Below are positions 46,872 to 61,610 of a DNA stretch of 64,000 nucleotides, in pieces (the stretch's first letter is position 1; the number at the start of each line of letters is the position of its first letter). The notes under the pieces are model-generated. The model was not told the DNA's origin and ran no database searches. It saw only the letters and a list, made by a program, of their open reading frames with translations. The position numbers and the translations under genes were made by a program. The DNA is from Adiantum capillus-veneris (lineage: Eukaryota; Streptophyta; Polypodiopsida; Polypodiales; Pteridaceae): contig CM043970.1 in NCBI GenBank assembly GCA_014529385.2, positions 41,779,279 through 41,843,278 on the forward strand, given 5' to 3'.

Positions 46872-46885
46872 AACCTCTTGTAGTG
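46872..46885 (-). repeat. CACTA terminal inverted repeat, right
   Basis: AACCTCTTGTAGTG, exact reverse complement of the left end, followed by AGG. Confidence 0.97.
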
Positions 46886-46987
46886 AGGGTACATTATATT
46901 TCTAACAAAATTTACAAATAAAGGGTTTTACAAACATGTCTTGAACGTACGTGTTATGGTAGTTTTACACATAGTGAACCCCTCGAG

Positions 46988-47440
46988 GGTTCAATAGGAG
47001 GTTCAATGAAATCAATAAAAATATCTTGATTTTTCTTTTCCACATTTTGGTCCCTTTGTAACCGTCTTGTGAAACCGACGCATATCCAACATAGCATATA
47101 GACTCTATTTAGAACACAATAGAGTATGCTAAACGAGTTACCACAAATAAGAGGTGTCTAAAAGAATATCTCTTCTTACTTTCCATGATAGTAAGATGAT
47201 GACATATCTCATCAACAAAGATTAAGTCCTGACTTATTATCATTCTTCATAAGCCCACCATAACTAGTGATCAAGGTTGAGAACTTGATTAAAACATGTG
47301 TTAAGTATGGAGCCTAATTCACCCCTTGCAACTTTTAGTCTCAAAAACGCACATTTATAAGGCCCCCTTATGAGGAGAAGCCATCGTGCGTAAGAAAAAT
47401 CATTGGCCGAAAAACCAAAAAATTTCGACGCTATTTTTTT
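46988..47440. other. no clear gene; possible Ty3 remains
   Basis: Flank of the MITE/CACTA nest. By position it should continue the minus-strand Ty3 body of 38620-38737, but I cannot read domains in it. Confidence 0.35.
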
Positions 47441-47636
47441 TTCCAAAATATTATGGCCGAATGACGGTCGAAAAATGGTTGGTTGTCAGTAGTCAATGGC
47501 TGGTGGTCGGTGGGCGGAAGTCTTTGGGTGGTGGCCAAATTCAATGGTTGGTGGACAGTTTCTAGGAGGACTTGTCTTTGCAAGGGCTTCCACACATAGG
47601 TGCATGGGAGAATTAAACTCAGACTTTTCTACATAA
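47441..47636 (+). mobile_element. LTR-like fragment, relative of 18.7-19.0 kb
   Basis: Shares ggaagtctttgg, gtggccaaa, ttcaatgg and cggacttgtctt-like blocks in the same order with 18770-18970, but lacks the TATA segment. Confidence 0.5.
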
Positions 47637-47657
47637 GGGGGGGGGGGGGGGGGGGGG
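47637..47657. repeat. (G)21 homopolymer
   Basis: 21 consecutive G. The length may be a sequencing or assembly estimate. Confidence 0.85.
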
Positions 47658-48562
47658 TTCTAATCATCGAGCAAAAAGAATCAAGCAAAGACAAATTCGA
47701 GCAGATTGACACAATACACGGTGACTAATCCCATGGAACCAAGATTGGAGCCAATTTCAAGGTTGCCTCCCTCCTAGCTATGTAAGCATCTACTTCATTC
47801 AATGACCTCAAGCCAATGTTTGTGCTCTCGCTCTCATCACCACGAAGATCATTGTCATCAAAGTCGTATGTGACTATCACGGAGCACACTTGATCACTGC
47901 ATAGAGGATCGTGAGATAGAGACCCTCTTCCTTTTCTTTGAGAGACTCTCCTACTTGTAGGACCACACCCAAGTTTTAAAAAAAATAAACAACCCCTTAA
48001 ACCACTGCACAATCACTATTAACGATCGTATTTTACACATTTATCATGTAATCAATATACTCATTGTAATTAACACACTCATTCTATGTTGAAAACCAAC
48101 CATGAGGTAAAGTCTAGCAATGAGCAAGCCATGATAATCGTACCCACTTTAGTTAACATACAAATATTCCATCATGCCTTATTGGATCAAATGTGAAGAC
48201 CTTTTATTCTAAACACCCTCGACAAAACATAGCACTCTCTCTCACTCTCTCTCTCGGTGCTTGCCTCTCTTCCTACGGTGTAGCACCACAAAGCAGACAG
48301 GGACGAGGCTTTTGCAAGAAGCCTTGCTACATTATTGATGGGAGAAGTTCTTCCAACCGCATGTGAAGGAGGGTCGCAAGACGGGGTAGAATAAGACATT
48401 ACCTAGTGGGGGGATTGCATGGCAGTGAGGGCAAGGCCAGAGATAGGCTTGGTGAAGGAGTAATCTTCATACTACGGATATTTTAAAGAGATAATTATAG
48501 GAAATATAGTATTGAGAGGTGAGGAAGAGGCTCATGCTTGTGAGGCCCACACCCAAGCCAAC

Positions 48563-48620
<58 letters not shown>

Positions 48621-48735
48621 CCGTAGATGGACCCTCAGTCCCTAATGATATGTATCTAATGCCTTCACCCCGGAAAACCAGATGTAATGTTTGTTTTGGT
48701 CCCATAGGTCATATCTTACTTCTGTGGACAATAAT

Positions 48736-48795
<60 letters not shown>

Positions 48796-48969
48796 CGCAA
48801 GATATGTCTCATACATCTGTCTTACATTGATTTTCAAATCATTCGGAAAATTAAAAACCCATAAGAATGACAACTTTGATCTCTGCGTTGTGAAATTTCT
48901 AATCAAGTTACAAGGGGATCCTTGAGAAACAATATACAAGTTCAGAAAGGCACCTAAGTTTAGCTATAC
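47658..48969. other. no gene seen; two (CT)n arrays
   Basis: (CT)n at 48567-48617 and 48740-48790. Otherwise no recognised feature. Confidence 0.45.
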
Positions 48970-49436
48970 CTTGATGATGAGCGAGGCCTACAACCACCCT
49001 TAAATTCCTTACGGAGAGGTTTGGGTGGGGGATCTAGCTTGTTAGGATCAGGCTTCTTCAGCGAGACCACCTCTCGACCAGAGCTGTCGCGAGTCACAAC
49101 ACGCACTATAACCTCTTGTCCAGGCTGAAATATCTATTGCAATTTCTCTAAGCCACCCAAGAAGCCCAAGTCTTGGGCCGGAAAAAATGACTCACATCCA
49201 CCGGGCATGGTGACCCAATATCCCTCAAGCATCGGTTTTTTGATGGTCGCTTGGAATGTGTTTGTGTCTTCTAGTTTGAGCATCTTCTCAGGATCCATGT
49301 CCACCTCAATGTCACCATAGTAGCTACGATTGTTGGTAGCAATAGCTATTCTCGTCCCTCGAGTCACATGAAATTTTGAGATCATTGAGGGTGACATTGG
49401 ATGGGGGGAAGGGGAGCACACCCGGAACCCAAACAA
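48970..49436 (-). pseudogene. S1/OB-fold-like coding fragment
   Basis: The minus-strand frame 49436-49134 continues after one stop to about 48970, about 155 codons in all. The first part has YYGDIEVDMDPEKMLKLEDT and then KKPMLEGYWVTMPGGCESFF, PAQDLGFLGGLEKLQ. After the stop comes IFQPGQEVIVRVVTRDSSGR and EVVSLKKPDPNK. The order 'G-x-x-V-x-x-x-G-x-x-x-F-x-P ... GQ-x-V-x-V-R-V-x-x-x-D ... V-SLKK' resembles an S1 RNA-binding domain, as found in plastid ribosome- or transcription-associated proteins. The fold assignment is tentative. No exon boundaries were resolved; the single stop suggests a pseudogene piece. Confidence 0.45.
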
Positions 49437-49951
49437 TTTTCCTTTCTATAGCCCACGATAATCACTGCACCCCGATCCACTAGAGTTCACCTTCAAAACT
49501 GGCACAATCGACAGCAATCCACACCAATCCGGCCCTTTTACAATCGTGCCGTAGCACACACCACTCTCTCTTTCTCTCTCACGCACACAGAGGCTCGAGG
49601 AGGTACACATATCTCCAACACCGGCACCAGATTGACGGAACGGAGCAAAGAGAAAATTGGGGAAAGAAGGAAGAAACGACACCAGAACTTGATATGATTT
49701 GCCTCGATTATGACAAAAAAAACTCGTCTATACAAGCATGGAGACCTCGCGCAAATAATAAAAAACCTGAAATATCCGGCTTTAGCGCCTCTCCTCGCTG
49801 AGAGCACGGCAACCAAAACATGACTATGGTGGCACCTCTACTCCAAAAGGAAACCTGTCTCCATCCTGTTGTTGATGGCCGATTTTTGGAAATCAAAGAA
49901 AAAAAAGAAAAAAACTTTTTTTCCTCTGCCAGAGCCTTGGCGACACTATTG
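49437..49951. other. no gene seen
   Basis: Flank of the Tat element. No feature recognised. Confidence 0.4.
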
Positions 49952-51910
<1,959 letters not shown>

Positions 51911-51928
51911 TTTGGGGCCCCCACTGAG
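51911..51928 (+). other. Tat primer-binding site
   Basis: tttggggcccccactgag directly follows the LTR. It resembles the 'tttggcgcccaccgtggg' type seen after LTRs of Tat/Ogre elements rather than the initiator-Met site. The tRNA used was not determined. Confidence 0.6.
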
Positions 51929-51985
51929 GAGGGCTTTCTAAGACCCTTCAATTTATAATGCTGAAAGTGACGCCCACTATCAATC

Positions 51986-52957
51986 ATGGAGGAATGGTTG
52001 AAGGAATTTTCTAACTGGAGGACGGAAGAAGAGGAGACAAAGGAGGCACTAGCTGCCTTCATTGAAGTACTACTACCAGGCTGCAGTGTCGTCAGTATTC
52101 AAGAGGTAAATTCTCCATCTCGTGTTGATCGTTCTAACCACAAATTGAGAGCATCAGGTAGGAGGTCGGTGAAGTGCCATCACTGTTGTCAACCAAGACA
52201 CACTATCAATGAGTGCCAGCAACGAAGGCAGCGAAAGGGCTGAAATCGTCTACATCGACATTTATTGCGAATAAGTCATTCACATCAAAGAAGGAAAGAA
52301 AACGGTGAGGCCTCTTTTCCCTAAAGAAACTGCAGTTAAAGTTATAACCTTTACTCCAAAGTGGCCTAAAGGGGCTGCTCGAGCCAAAGGTAAGGAGAAG
52401 TTAAGCTTGTCTGGAAACACATGACCCCAAAAGGAGAAGCATCTGGCCAAGCAAGTGCTCCTAGCTAAGAAATCTGGATTGTACCCAGCTTGCCAAAGAG
52501 GAAGTCATCCGAAGCTAAGCGGCGAAAAGTCACCCTATTGATTTGCACAACGCATGCGAGTGCTACCAATCCACTTCGACAATCTTGAAGAAGAAGTGGT
52601 AAGAAGATTCCCATGTCCTAGGGAAGAGTGGTTTGGCTACTTCTCTCACTGTTTTGGAAGACGGGTAGAGGATATTCCTCCTCTCCCTGTACAACTTATC
52701 CTGAAGAAGCTCTCTACCACGGGTGAAACCTAGTGGTACAACTTATCCTGAAGAAGCTCTCTACCACGGGTGAAACCCAGTGGGCTGGGGACGAGTTGCA
52801 ACTGAATGGAGTAGAATTCATGCAACACGCTGACTACGGAAATTACATGCAAATGCTACTAGCCAAGAGGCTGGGAGTGGTCAAACCCGTCGCCCTCACC
52901 CCATACGTGCTGAGCGACAAAGGAAAGGTAGAGCCCATGAAAAGCAACGACCTCTGA
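51986..52957 (+). pseudogene. Tat ORF1-like region
   Basis: Located between primer-binding site and gag, where Tat/Ogre elements carry an extra ORF of unknown function. The first frame (51986-52243) ends with a zinc knuckle CHHCCQPRHTINEC (52175-52216, C-x2-C-x4-H-x4-C). Further open stretches follow in changing frames (for example EWFGYFSHCFGRRVEDIPPL near 52620-52680), ending at 52733-52957. A 47-bp tandem duplication (52689-52782) disrupts it. It is decayed and cannot encode a single protein. Confidence 0.5.
52689..52782. repeat. 47-bp tandem duplication
   Basis: gtacaacttatcctgaagaa to ggtgaaacc(t/c)agtg occurs at 52689 and 52736 with one mismatch seen. Confidence 0.95.
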
Positions 52958-53349
52958 TGGATGTGCTCTCTCATCATCACTGACACGGTAAGAGTATAAG
53001 TAAGTATTCCACCCTCTGTGCATGATGGAAAACGGGTCGACGGCATTCCCGTTCAGATTCCTACAGCATATGCATGTGAATATCTATGTAGATAGGAAAG
53101 TCTCCTACCAACAGAAGATCGTATACCTTCGGTGCGACCTTCGGTGCGGCGGTACTAGGATAAATACTTAATTCCCCAAACCCTATCATTCTTCCCATAT
53201 TACATTACCATCATTCCTTTAATATTTCTATCTTTATCCTGTTTTAACCTATCCACCCAACCCTGTAAAAAAGCCGCTATGAGCCGCTACTGTTGTTAAT
53301 GTATTAATCTCTTTATTAAAAAAAGTTTGTAATTTCCTGAGTCACTACC
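52958..53349. other. spacer between ORF1 and gag
   Basis: Non-coding in all frames of interest. Confidence 0.5.
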
Positions 53350-54474
53350 ATGGCAAGCGTTTCTTTCCCCACGTTCAATGAAAAGAAGGGAGAAGATCTC
53401 ACTACCGACTTTTTGGATGATTTCGACTTTGCTTGTGTCATCTCCAACAAAGATGACGATGTTTCACGACTTAGAGTTTTTCCTCTACTGATGAAAGTAG
53501 AGGCCAAGTCCTAGTATAATACATTGCCCCAGGCTACCAAGAATGCATGGGATGTGTTAAGGGCTACTTTTGTAAATAGGTTTGGTGGAGGCACAACCTC
53601 GGAGAAGCTATGGCAGCTACTGACAGAATTAAAGCAAGGAGGTCTACTAGAGTATGCCACCTACGAGTCCACATTTGTGGACTTAAGGGAGAGATGGGTT
53701 GCTTCACTGGAGGAAGGCGAAGGAGAGCCTAATTTCTTAAAGAAAGACCGCTTCATTGCTAGTCTATGGTCGCCGCTTAGAGAGAAGGTGAAGGGAAGGT
53801 TTCCTGCAACATATGAGTTGGCAGTCGAAGTAGCCCGCCTTAAAGACAAGAAGGTGCGCATGCAAGCAAGAGTAAACGAGTCAGAGGAAACAAGATCGGC
53901 CCCACCAACCCCAGTCACTACAACAGCCAATCATAGAGCCCAACCGCAAGAGGCATCAGAAGAACAGCAAGACCTGTTGAATCGTATCACCACCCAACTA
54001 GAGAGTTTATATGTGCATCTGGTGCAGCAACGGCATGCACCTGTTAGGAATCCAGAACAAGGAAGAGGACAATGAAGGTAGAACCAAAAGTACCACTGTT
54101 ACAACTGCGGGGAAGATGGCCATGGAATGTACTACTTTCCACACCCAAGGAGGCATAATTTCAATAGAGGGGGGAGAGAGAATCAGATCTCTCCGCCAAG
54201 AGCAAGACCACCACCACCTAGGCAACCAGGACTGATCCCACCAGTCCAAATCCTTCGACCACCTGTACAACAACAATCACCACCCCAACCTCTCATTCCG
54301 CCACTACCCCCACCACTTGCTGTGAACCAAGCGGTGAGTGTTATTAGCTTGGAGGCTAAAGGGAAGGCAAAGGTAGAAGAATCAGTTCGAGAGAAGCACA
54401 AAGGAAAAGCGAAGGTAGAAGAAGTGGATGCTATGGGAGTGAAGCGTGCCAGGCACAAGGAAGCATCTCAATGA
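53350..54474 (+). pseudogene. Tat gag
   Basis: ATG at 53350. The N-terminal half has FPTFNEKKGEDLTTDFLDDF, then after a stop at about 53513 the capsid pattern AWDVLRATFVNRFG, LWQLLTELKQGGLLEYATY, DLRERWVASLE, FLKKDRFIASLWSPLREKVK. A zinc knuckle YHCYNCGEDGHG (about 54092-54127) lacks the last Cys (Phe instead) and is in a shifted frame. A Pro/Gln-rich then Lys/Glu-rich tail ends at 54474. Gag forms the virus-like particle; this copy is broken. Confidence 0.85.
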
Positions 54475-54483
54475 GAAGAAAAG

Positions 54484-55365
54484 ATGAAAGGGAAGGCCGA
54501 ATCTAGCAAGCAAGCAGCTAAACTGCGATGGAAGATAGACATCGTGGACTTCTCATTAGGTGAGTATGCAAAACCCTATGACTTAGTTCAGGATGTGTTA
54601 ATGCAGGGCCCAAAGATAAATTGGCCCCAATTACTCCACCTTGCACCAAGGATAAGGAGGCAATGGACAAAAATGGTGAGTACTAGGAAGTCAAGACCCA
54701 GGATAGCTGGGGCTATCTCTGGAAGGGATCTCAACGACATCCTACCAACCATGGATGCCCACATCAAGGGGCAATGAATCTCAAACGTCTACATAGATGG
54801 TGGCGTGCAAATATGCATCATGCGTGAAAAGATGATGCACCATCTAGGTCTAGAGGTAAGTAGGCCAGCACCCTGCCGAGCCAAGATGACGAACAATGTA
54901 AGAGTGAAATGTGTGGGCATTGTAAATGCGGTCAAAGTAAAAGCATTCAATATAGAAGAAGAGGTAGACATCTTTGTCATGCCACACAAAGGGGAGGGCT
55001 ACCCCATCATTCTTGGGAGGCCTTGTCTTATGGCTATGGAAGCTAAACAAGACTAGAGCACCGGGATGATTCAGATGAAGGGCGCTAAAGGGAAGTCCAT
55101 ATTCTACGATATGAGGACTGGAAATCAGCGCAACATGATCTTGGAGGCTTCAGAAGATGAGTCCACCAACGACTATTCGTCTACCTCAGGAGAAGAGACT
55201 ACCACCACCGATGGAAGTGACATTAGCATCGAAGTGATGGGGGTCATTCTTAAAGACCCAAAGAGATTGACACAATTTGAAACACCCCCGACAAACCAAG
55301 AGGAATCATCAGGTATGCAATCCTTGGAGGATGCAAGTTACAGAAAATTCTCTCAAATGAGTTAA
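54484..55365 (+). pseudogene. Tat protease region
   Basis: KIDIVDFSLGEYAKPYDLVQ (54532-54591) leads to the aspartic protease. The catalytic block is VYIDGGVQICIM (about 54788-54823), followed by MHHLGLEVSRPAP, VDIFVMP and YPIILGRPCLMAMEA (55000-55044), the typical end of retroviral-type proteases. A stop separates the lead-in from the catalytic block, and another precedes the acid-rich linker to the RT. Confidence 0.85.
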
Positions 55366-55379
55366 CCAATGAAGAAATA

Positions 55380-56390
55380 AAGGAGTATGTCTCCATGCTA
55401 GGTAACTTCACTACTTTGTTCATTGATGGCTATGATAAAATCACTCGAATTACATTAGTGAAACACGACATAGAACTCAAGGAAGGTAGTAAACCAGTAG
55501 TACAAAAGCTCAGAAGACTTGGAGTAATCCAACAGAGGCACTACTTAAAGAAGTGAGAATTTTGCTACAAGCAGGTTTCATCTACCCTGTCAAAGACTCA
55601 GAATGGGTCTCCCCAGTAGTAGTCACACCAAAAAATAAAATGGTAAGTGGATGGTCTGTGTGGATTATAAACCTCTCAATATAGCCACGAAGAGGGATCA
55701 CTTTCCCCTCCCATTCCAGGATGAAATACTCAATGAAGTGGCAGGTCACGAACGATACACGGTGTGCAATGGCTACTCAGGATATTTCCAGATTAGCATT
55801 GCGGAGGAAGATCAAAAGAAGACAACCTTCATCACACCTTGGGGATGCTTTTCCTAAAGAGTGATGCCATTTGGCCTCACCAACGCCCCAGCCACATTTT
55901 AGCTCTATGTGATCTTTGTTTTCCAACCCTACTTTGGAACATCAATACGGGTTTTCATAGATGACTTTTGCATCTATAGTTTATGAGCCCTTCATTTAAG
56001 CAAAGTCTAAGATGGCTTAACCAGGCTGCAAACCTTGGGTGGCCAGCTCAACGTGGATAAGTGTCACATTGGTGAAAGCAAAGTCACTCTCCTTGTCCAT
56101 GTAATTTCTGCAAGAGGGATTGAGGATGACCCTAGCAAGATCCAGGCCCTGGTATCTTTGTCATCACCCACCACCGCTAAGCAGCTGGTTTCTTTTCTTC
56201 AGAAGGTAAGATACTTAAGCAAGTTCATTCACTTGCTATCTCAAGTGGTCCTTCCCCTACAAAAACTCACCCAGAGGGATGTCTTCTCATGGAGTGAAGA
56301 GAATGAGCAGCAGTTTACTGAGGTAAAGCAAATCCTAGCTAAGCTTTCCACCATTTCACCTCCTAAGTGGGACGAGCCATTTTATGTGAA
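55380..56390 (+). pseudogene. Tat reverse transcriptase
   Basis: LLQAGFIYPVKDSEWVSPVV (about 55562-55621), MVCVDYKPLNIATKRDHFPL, HERYTVCNGYSGYFQISIAE (55747-55806), TFITPWGCFS-stop, VMPFGLTNAPATF, and the catalytic VFIDDFCIYS (55951-55980) are in RT order. The connection region follows, GQLNVDKCHIGESKVTLLVH and VRYLSKFIHLLSQVVLPL. At least two stops (near 55858 and 55902) and frame changes near 55550 and 55640 inactivate it. Confidence 0.9.
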
Positions 56391-56760
56391 CCCTAGTTGG
56401 GAAGTGATACACTCGGAGCCGTGCAAATGCAAAAGGACCCCCAAATTTCTTTCATGCGTCCTATTTACTTCTCTAGTCATGTCATGGCCCCATCAGAAAA
56501 GGGATTTACTGAAGTAGAGCACATGGTTCTGGCACTTATGTTTGCTACCACAAAGTTCCGCTCCTATCTCTTGCCTAGACCCTTTGTAATCCTGACAATG
56601 GAAGAGGTTTTCCCATATGTAATGCGACACATGGATGTCTCATCTAGGATCTCAAAGTGGTTATTTAGATTACAAGAGTTTGACTACACCATGCAAGTAG
56701 AAAACTCCACCAGGGCTTGTTTAGCGGGAATTCTTACTCATCGCCATTATGAGAAGAAGC
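56391..56760 (+). pseudogene. Tat RNase H
   Basis: The open frame starting at 56397 carries DTLGAVQMQKDP, RPIYFSSHVMAPSEKGFTEV, EHMVLALMFATTKFRSYLLP and ISKWLFRLQEFDYTM, the usual retrotransposon RNase H layout after the RT. Confidence 0.85.
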
Positions 56761-56819
56761 TGAAGGCCAACACGGAAGCAAAGGAAGAAACACCAATGGT
56801 AGAGATTCCTAGGCTGGAA

Positions 56820-57191
56820 AGCGCTCACTCTCTTTTCTTTGACGGAGCATACAAGAGAACAATGGACCAGTCTGCTACTGCAGGCATAGTCATTTTCAAT
56901 GAGCAACAAGAAAGAGTGTTCTCCATTGGGCAGTTATTACACTCCCAGTCCAACAATGAAGCAGAATATGCAGCCCTAATTCTTGGGTTGGAACAATGTA
57001 TTTCACAAGGAATTCAATGCCTAAATGTTTTTGGTGATGCTTTGCTTTTGATAAGGCAGATAAATGGCACCTGGGTTTGTAAGAATCAGGTTTTACTTGG
57101 TCAACTCCTCCAAGTTCAGGATCTTCTAAAGAAGTTTGAAGCAGTGAAACTATTTCATGTCCCCAGAGGTTGAAAATCAGGAGGCAGATGC
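56820..57191 (+). pseudogene. Tat second (archaeal-type) RNase H
   Basis: HSLFFDGAYKRTM, ATAGIVIFNEQQERVF, SQSNNEAEYAALILGLEQCI, CLNVFGDALLLIRQINGTW and FHVPRG match the RVT_3 family, with the acidic D-E-D residues present (D in FFDGA, E in NEAEY, D in FGDAL). A frameshift precedes NQEADA, where the foldback element begins. Acquisition of this second domain marks the Tat lineage. Confidence 0.9.
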
Positions 57192-58201
57192 CATTAAGAG
57201 ATTTCGGAGGTCTTTTGGAGGGCCTTTTGGAACAGAGAGGAAAACAAGCTCCTCCAATGAGAGAAGAGCCTACGTTATGTAGAAAAATAGATTGATATTA
57301 ACAAAAATATAAAAGGTGTCCCTCTCCTCATTTAATAATCTAGTGGTCCTTGAAGACGATTACTCTCTTTCATTTAATGCAAGCACCTTTTTCAGAAGGT
57401 AGATGCGGTGCATTTGATATGGCTTACGTCATCACTAGAAGTCAAAAAGTCACAAAACTATCAAGTGGTGGAAAATTTTGAAACTTTTGATACTGTCAAT
57501 GCGTCCGGAACGCCCAAATATCCTAGAAATGAATGTCCAATTGCCTCGCTCCAACATCCAAGGAGGCAAAAAATGTCAAAAACCCCTAAAAGCACATTTT
57601 ACTAACGGTGCGCGAGGGGGATTCCAGAAATTTTGGAATGCCTCCTCGCGCGCCGTTAGTAAAAAGCCCCTTTTTTCCTCTTTTTAGGAAGCTTTTTGAG
57701 AGGAAAATGTCAAAAAACCTCTAAAAAGGGGTTTTCTTGAAAGATAAGTGTCCAAAAACCACTAAAAAGAGATTTTAGAATGCCTCCTCGCGCACCTTAA
57801 GTACAAAGCCCATTTTTTGGGGTTTTTTGACATTTTTTGCCTCTCTGGAGGTCGGAATGAGACAAGTAGACATTCTTTTTTAGGGTATTTTGGCGTTCCG
57901 GACGCATTGGTGGTGTCCAAAGCCTCAAAATCTATCACTATTTCACAGTTTGTGACTTTTCAAGTTCCAGTGATGACGTAAGCTGCATTGAATGCGCCGC
58001 ACCTGCCTCCTAAAAAAGACGCTCGCATTAAATAAAAAAGTGACCGTTTTCAAGGATGATTGGGAATATAAATCTACTTTTTAGAGTGTCTGGTTGTCCT
58101 CTGGATGTACTGACAAGGTGCAACTGCATTTTAAAAAAAGTTTCTAGAGAGAGAAATACAATTTCTTACAAGGCCCTCCAAATGACCTCCGAAATTTTCT
58201 A
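57192..58201. mobile_element. 1-kb foldback element inside Tat pol
   Basis: The whole about 1,010 bp is one long imperfect inverted repeat. The left end cattaagagatttcggagg pairs with the right end cctccgaaattttctaatg. Internal matches include ggaggcaaaaaatgtcaaaa with ttttttgacattttttgcct, and aatgcgtccggaacgcc with ggcgttccggacgcatt. The centre is a 68-bp near-perfect palindrome (57597-57664). ATGC flanks both sides (57188-57191 and 58202-58205), within the codons of EADA/LAKE. No transposase is encoded. Long inverted repeats suggest a Mutator-like or Foldback non-autonomous element, but the short target duplication does not settle it. Confidence 0.85.
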
Positions 58202-59616
58202 ATGCTCTAGCCAAAGAAAGAATACAAGACGTTCCCGTAGGAGCAATCAAACTGAAGCTACCCCTCTTCCAAGGTAGTGATGCTATGCCTGATGTCGTCA
58301 GTTTTTTAGATACAGGAGAATGTACGGAAGGATACACCAAAGGCCAGAAATAGTGGTTGGTAAGGAAGGCTACTATGTACCGCCTTGTAAACGACCACTT
58401 GTATTGTAAGGGCAAGGATCAAATTCTCAGGCAGGTGCTAACCTCCAGAGAGATCACAGAGGTAATTTCAAGTTGCCATGATGGCGTCTGCGGCGGTCAT
58501 TTTGCTCTAGATATCACCAGTAGGAAGATTCTACAGGCAGGATACTCTTGGCCTAGCTTGAACAGGGATGTACACCATTGGTGTAAAACATGTAAGGCCT
58601 ATCAAGTGGCCAGTGATCGCACATTAACCTACAAGCCACAAACTCGTATCATCTCATACGGTCCATTTGAGAAATGGGGAATAGATGCAATCGGTCCTTT
58701 ACCAAGGGCCCAATCAGGTAAACTGTACATCATAGTGGGTGTAGACTACATGACTCGATGGGCAGAAGCAACAGCCACTACCCGCATTACAGCCCAAGAG
58801 GTAGCAAAGTTCATTTTTGAGCATAACTGTTGCCGTTTTGGCACTCCTCTTGAGATAATATCAGATAGAGGATCGGGACTTAGAGGTGATTTGGTGAGAG
58901 AACTGATGAAGAAGTTAGGCATCACACACCGACATTCCACACCATAATATCCACAATGCAATGGTCTGGTAGAGAAGGTAAAAGAAATGATTTGAAAAAT
59001 CATCACAAAGCAGGTGAACAATCACACAGGGGACTGGGATAAACATCTCATGGCAGCTCTTTGGGCCTACAGAACAACGTGCCGAGCATCACTAGGTTTC
59101 ACCCCTTTCCATCTAGTTTATGGGAAGGAGGTATTTCTACCCATTGAGGTACAGATAGCCAGCTTACAAGTTTTGGCTAGCCAGATACATCGTCCAATTG
59201 TAAATCTCTGAAACCACATCTTGGATCCGGAGAGACTCCAACTACATAGGGAAGAAGCAATCAATCACTATGCAACACAGGCAGAATGACGCCGGCTCAC
59301 TTTCAATCAAGGGCTTAAAGAAAAGGGGCTGGAAAAAGGTATGTTAGTGCTGAGATATGACAACAAATTCGACACCAGGAAGGACAAGAAATTTCAACCC
59401 AGATGGGAAGGGCCATTCATCATCAAGAAATGCTATGACAACGGTAGCTATAAGCTGATGGAAGTAGATGGGAGAATTCACAAGACTAGGGTCAATGGAT
59501 GGAGACTGAAAAGGTATTTTCTTAGGTTTGATCCAGAATTCATGCTAGACATTCCAGGAGAGGGAGAACCCTCTAACTCCACATCTAAAGATGCAGAGGA
59601 AGGGCTAGAAGCATGA
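58202..59616 (+). pseudogene. Tat integrase
   Basis: Integrase inserts element cDNA into the genome. After NALAKERIQDVPVGAI (58201-58250) the frame from 58357 gives the zinc-binding part (HFALDITSRKILQAGYSWP, HHWCKTCKAYQ). The core has the catalytic Asp in KWGIDAIGPLPR, the second Asp in EIISDRGSGL and the Glu in NGLVEKVKEMI. It continues with WAYRTTCRASLGFTPFHLVY and the C-terminal GPY/F-type module RWEGPFIIKKCYDNGSYKL. It ends at 59616, just before the LTR. One stop lies at 58945 (in 'HSTP-stop-YPQ') and others near 58994, 59210 and 59287. Confidence 0.9.
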
Positions 59617-59635
59617 ATGCGTCTAGCCAAAACGA

Positions 59636-61610
<1,975 letters not shown>

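Larger units (their letters stand above)
38884..46885 (-). mobile_element. CACTA (En/Spm) DNA transposon, 8.0 kb
   Basis: Perfect 14-bp terminal inverted repeats CACTACAAGAGGTT (38884-38897 and 46872-46885), the diagnostic 3-bp target duplication AGG (38881-38883 and 46886-46888), and subterminal arrays of AGCGACG/CGTCGCT at both ends. Two minus-strand genes follow the usual order: tnp2 (TNPD-type) transposase, then a TnpA-like second protein. A HIPP fragment lies upstream of tnp2. Both genes carry disabling changes, so the copy is probably not autonomous, although its ends could still respond to a transposase in trans. Confidence 0.97.
38738..46987 (-). mobile_element. second MITE copy, split by CACTA insertion
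   Basis: 38738-38883 is the reverse complement of the right part of the MITE at 32.5-32.8 kb (shared aggtcacctaagaaaaatgt and cctatcacgtgagttcaac). 46886-46987 is the reverse complement of its left part (shared ggttttacaaacatgtcttg and gtagttttacacatagtgaac). Together they make one copy in minus orientation, interrupted exactly at the AGG where the CACTA element inserted. Confidence 0.9.
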
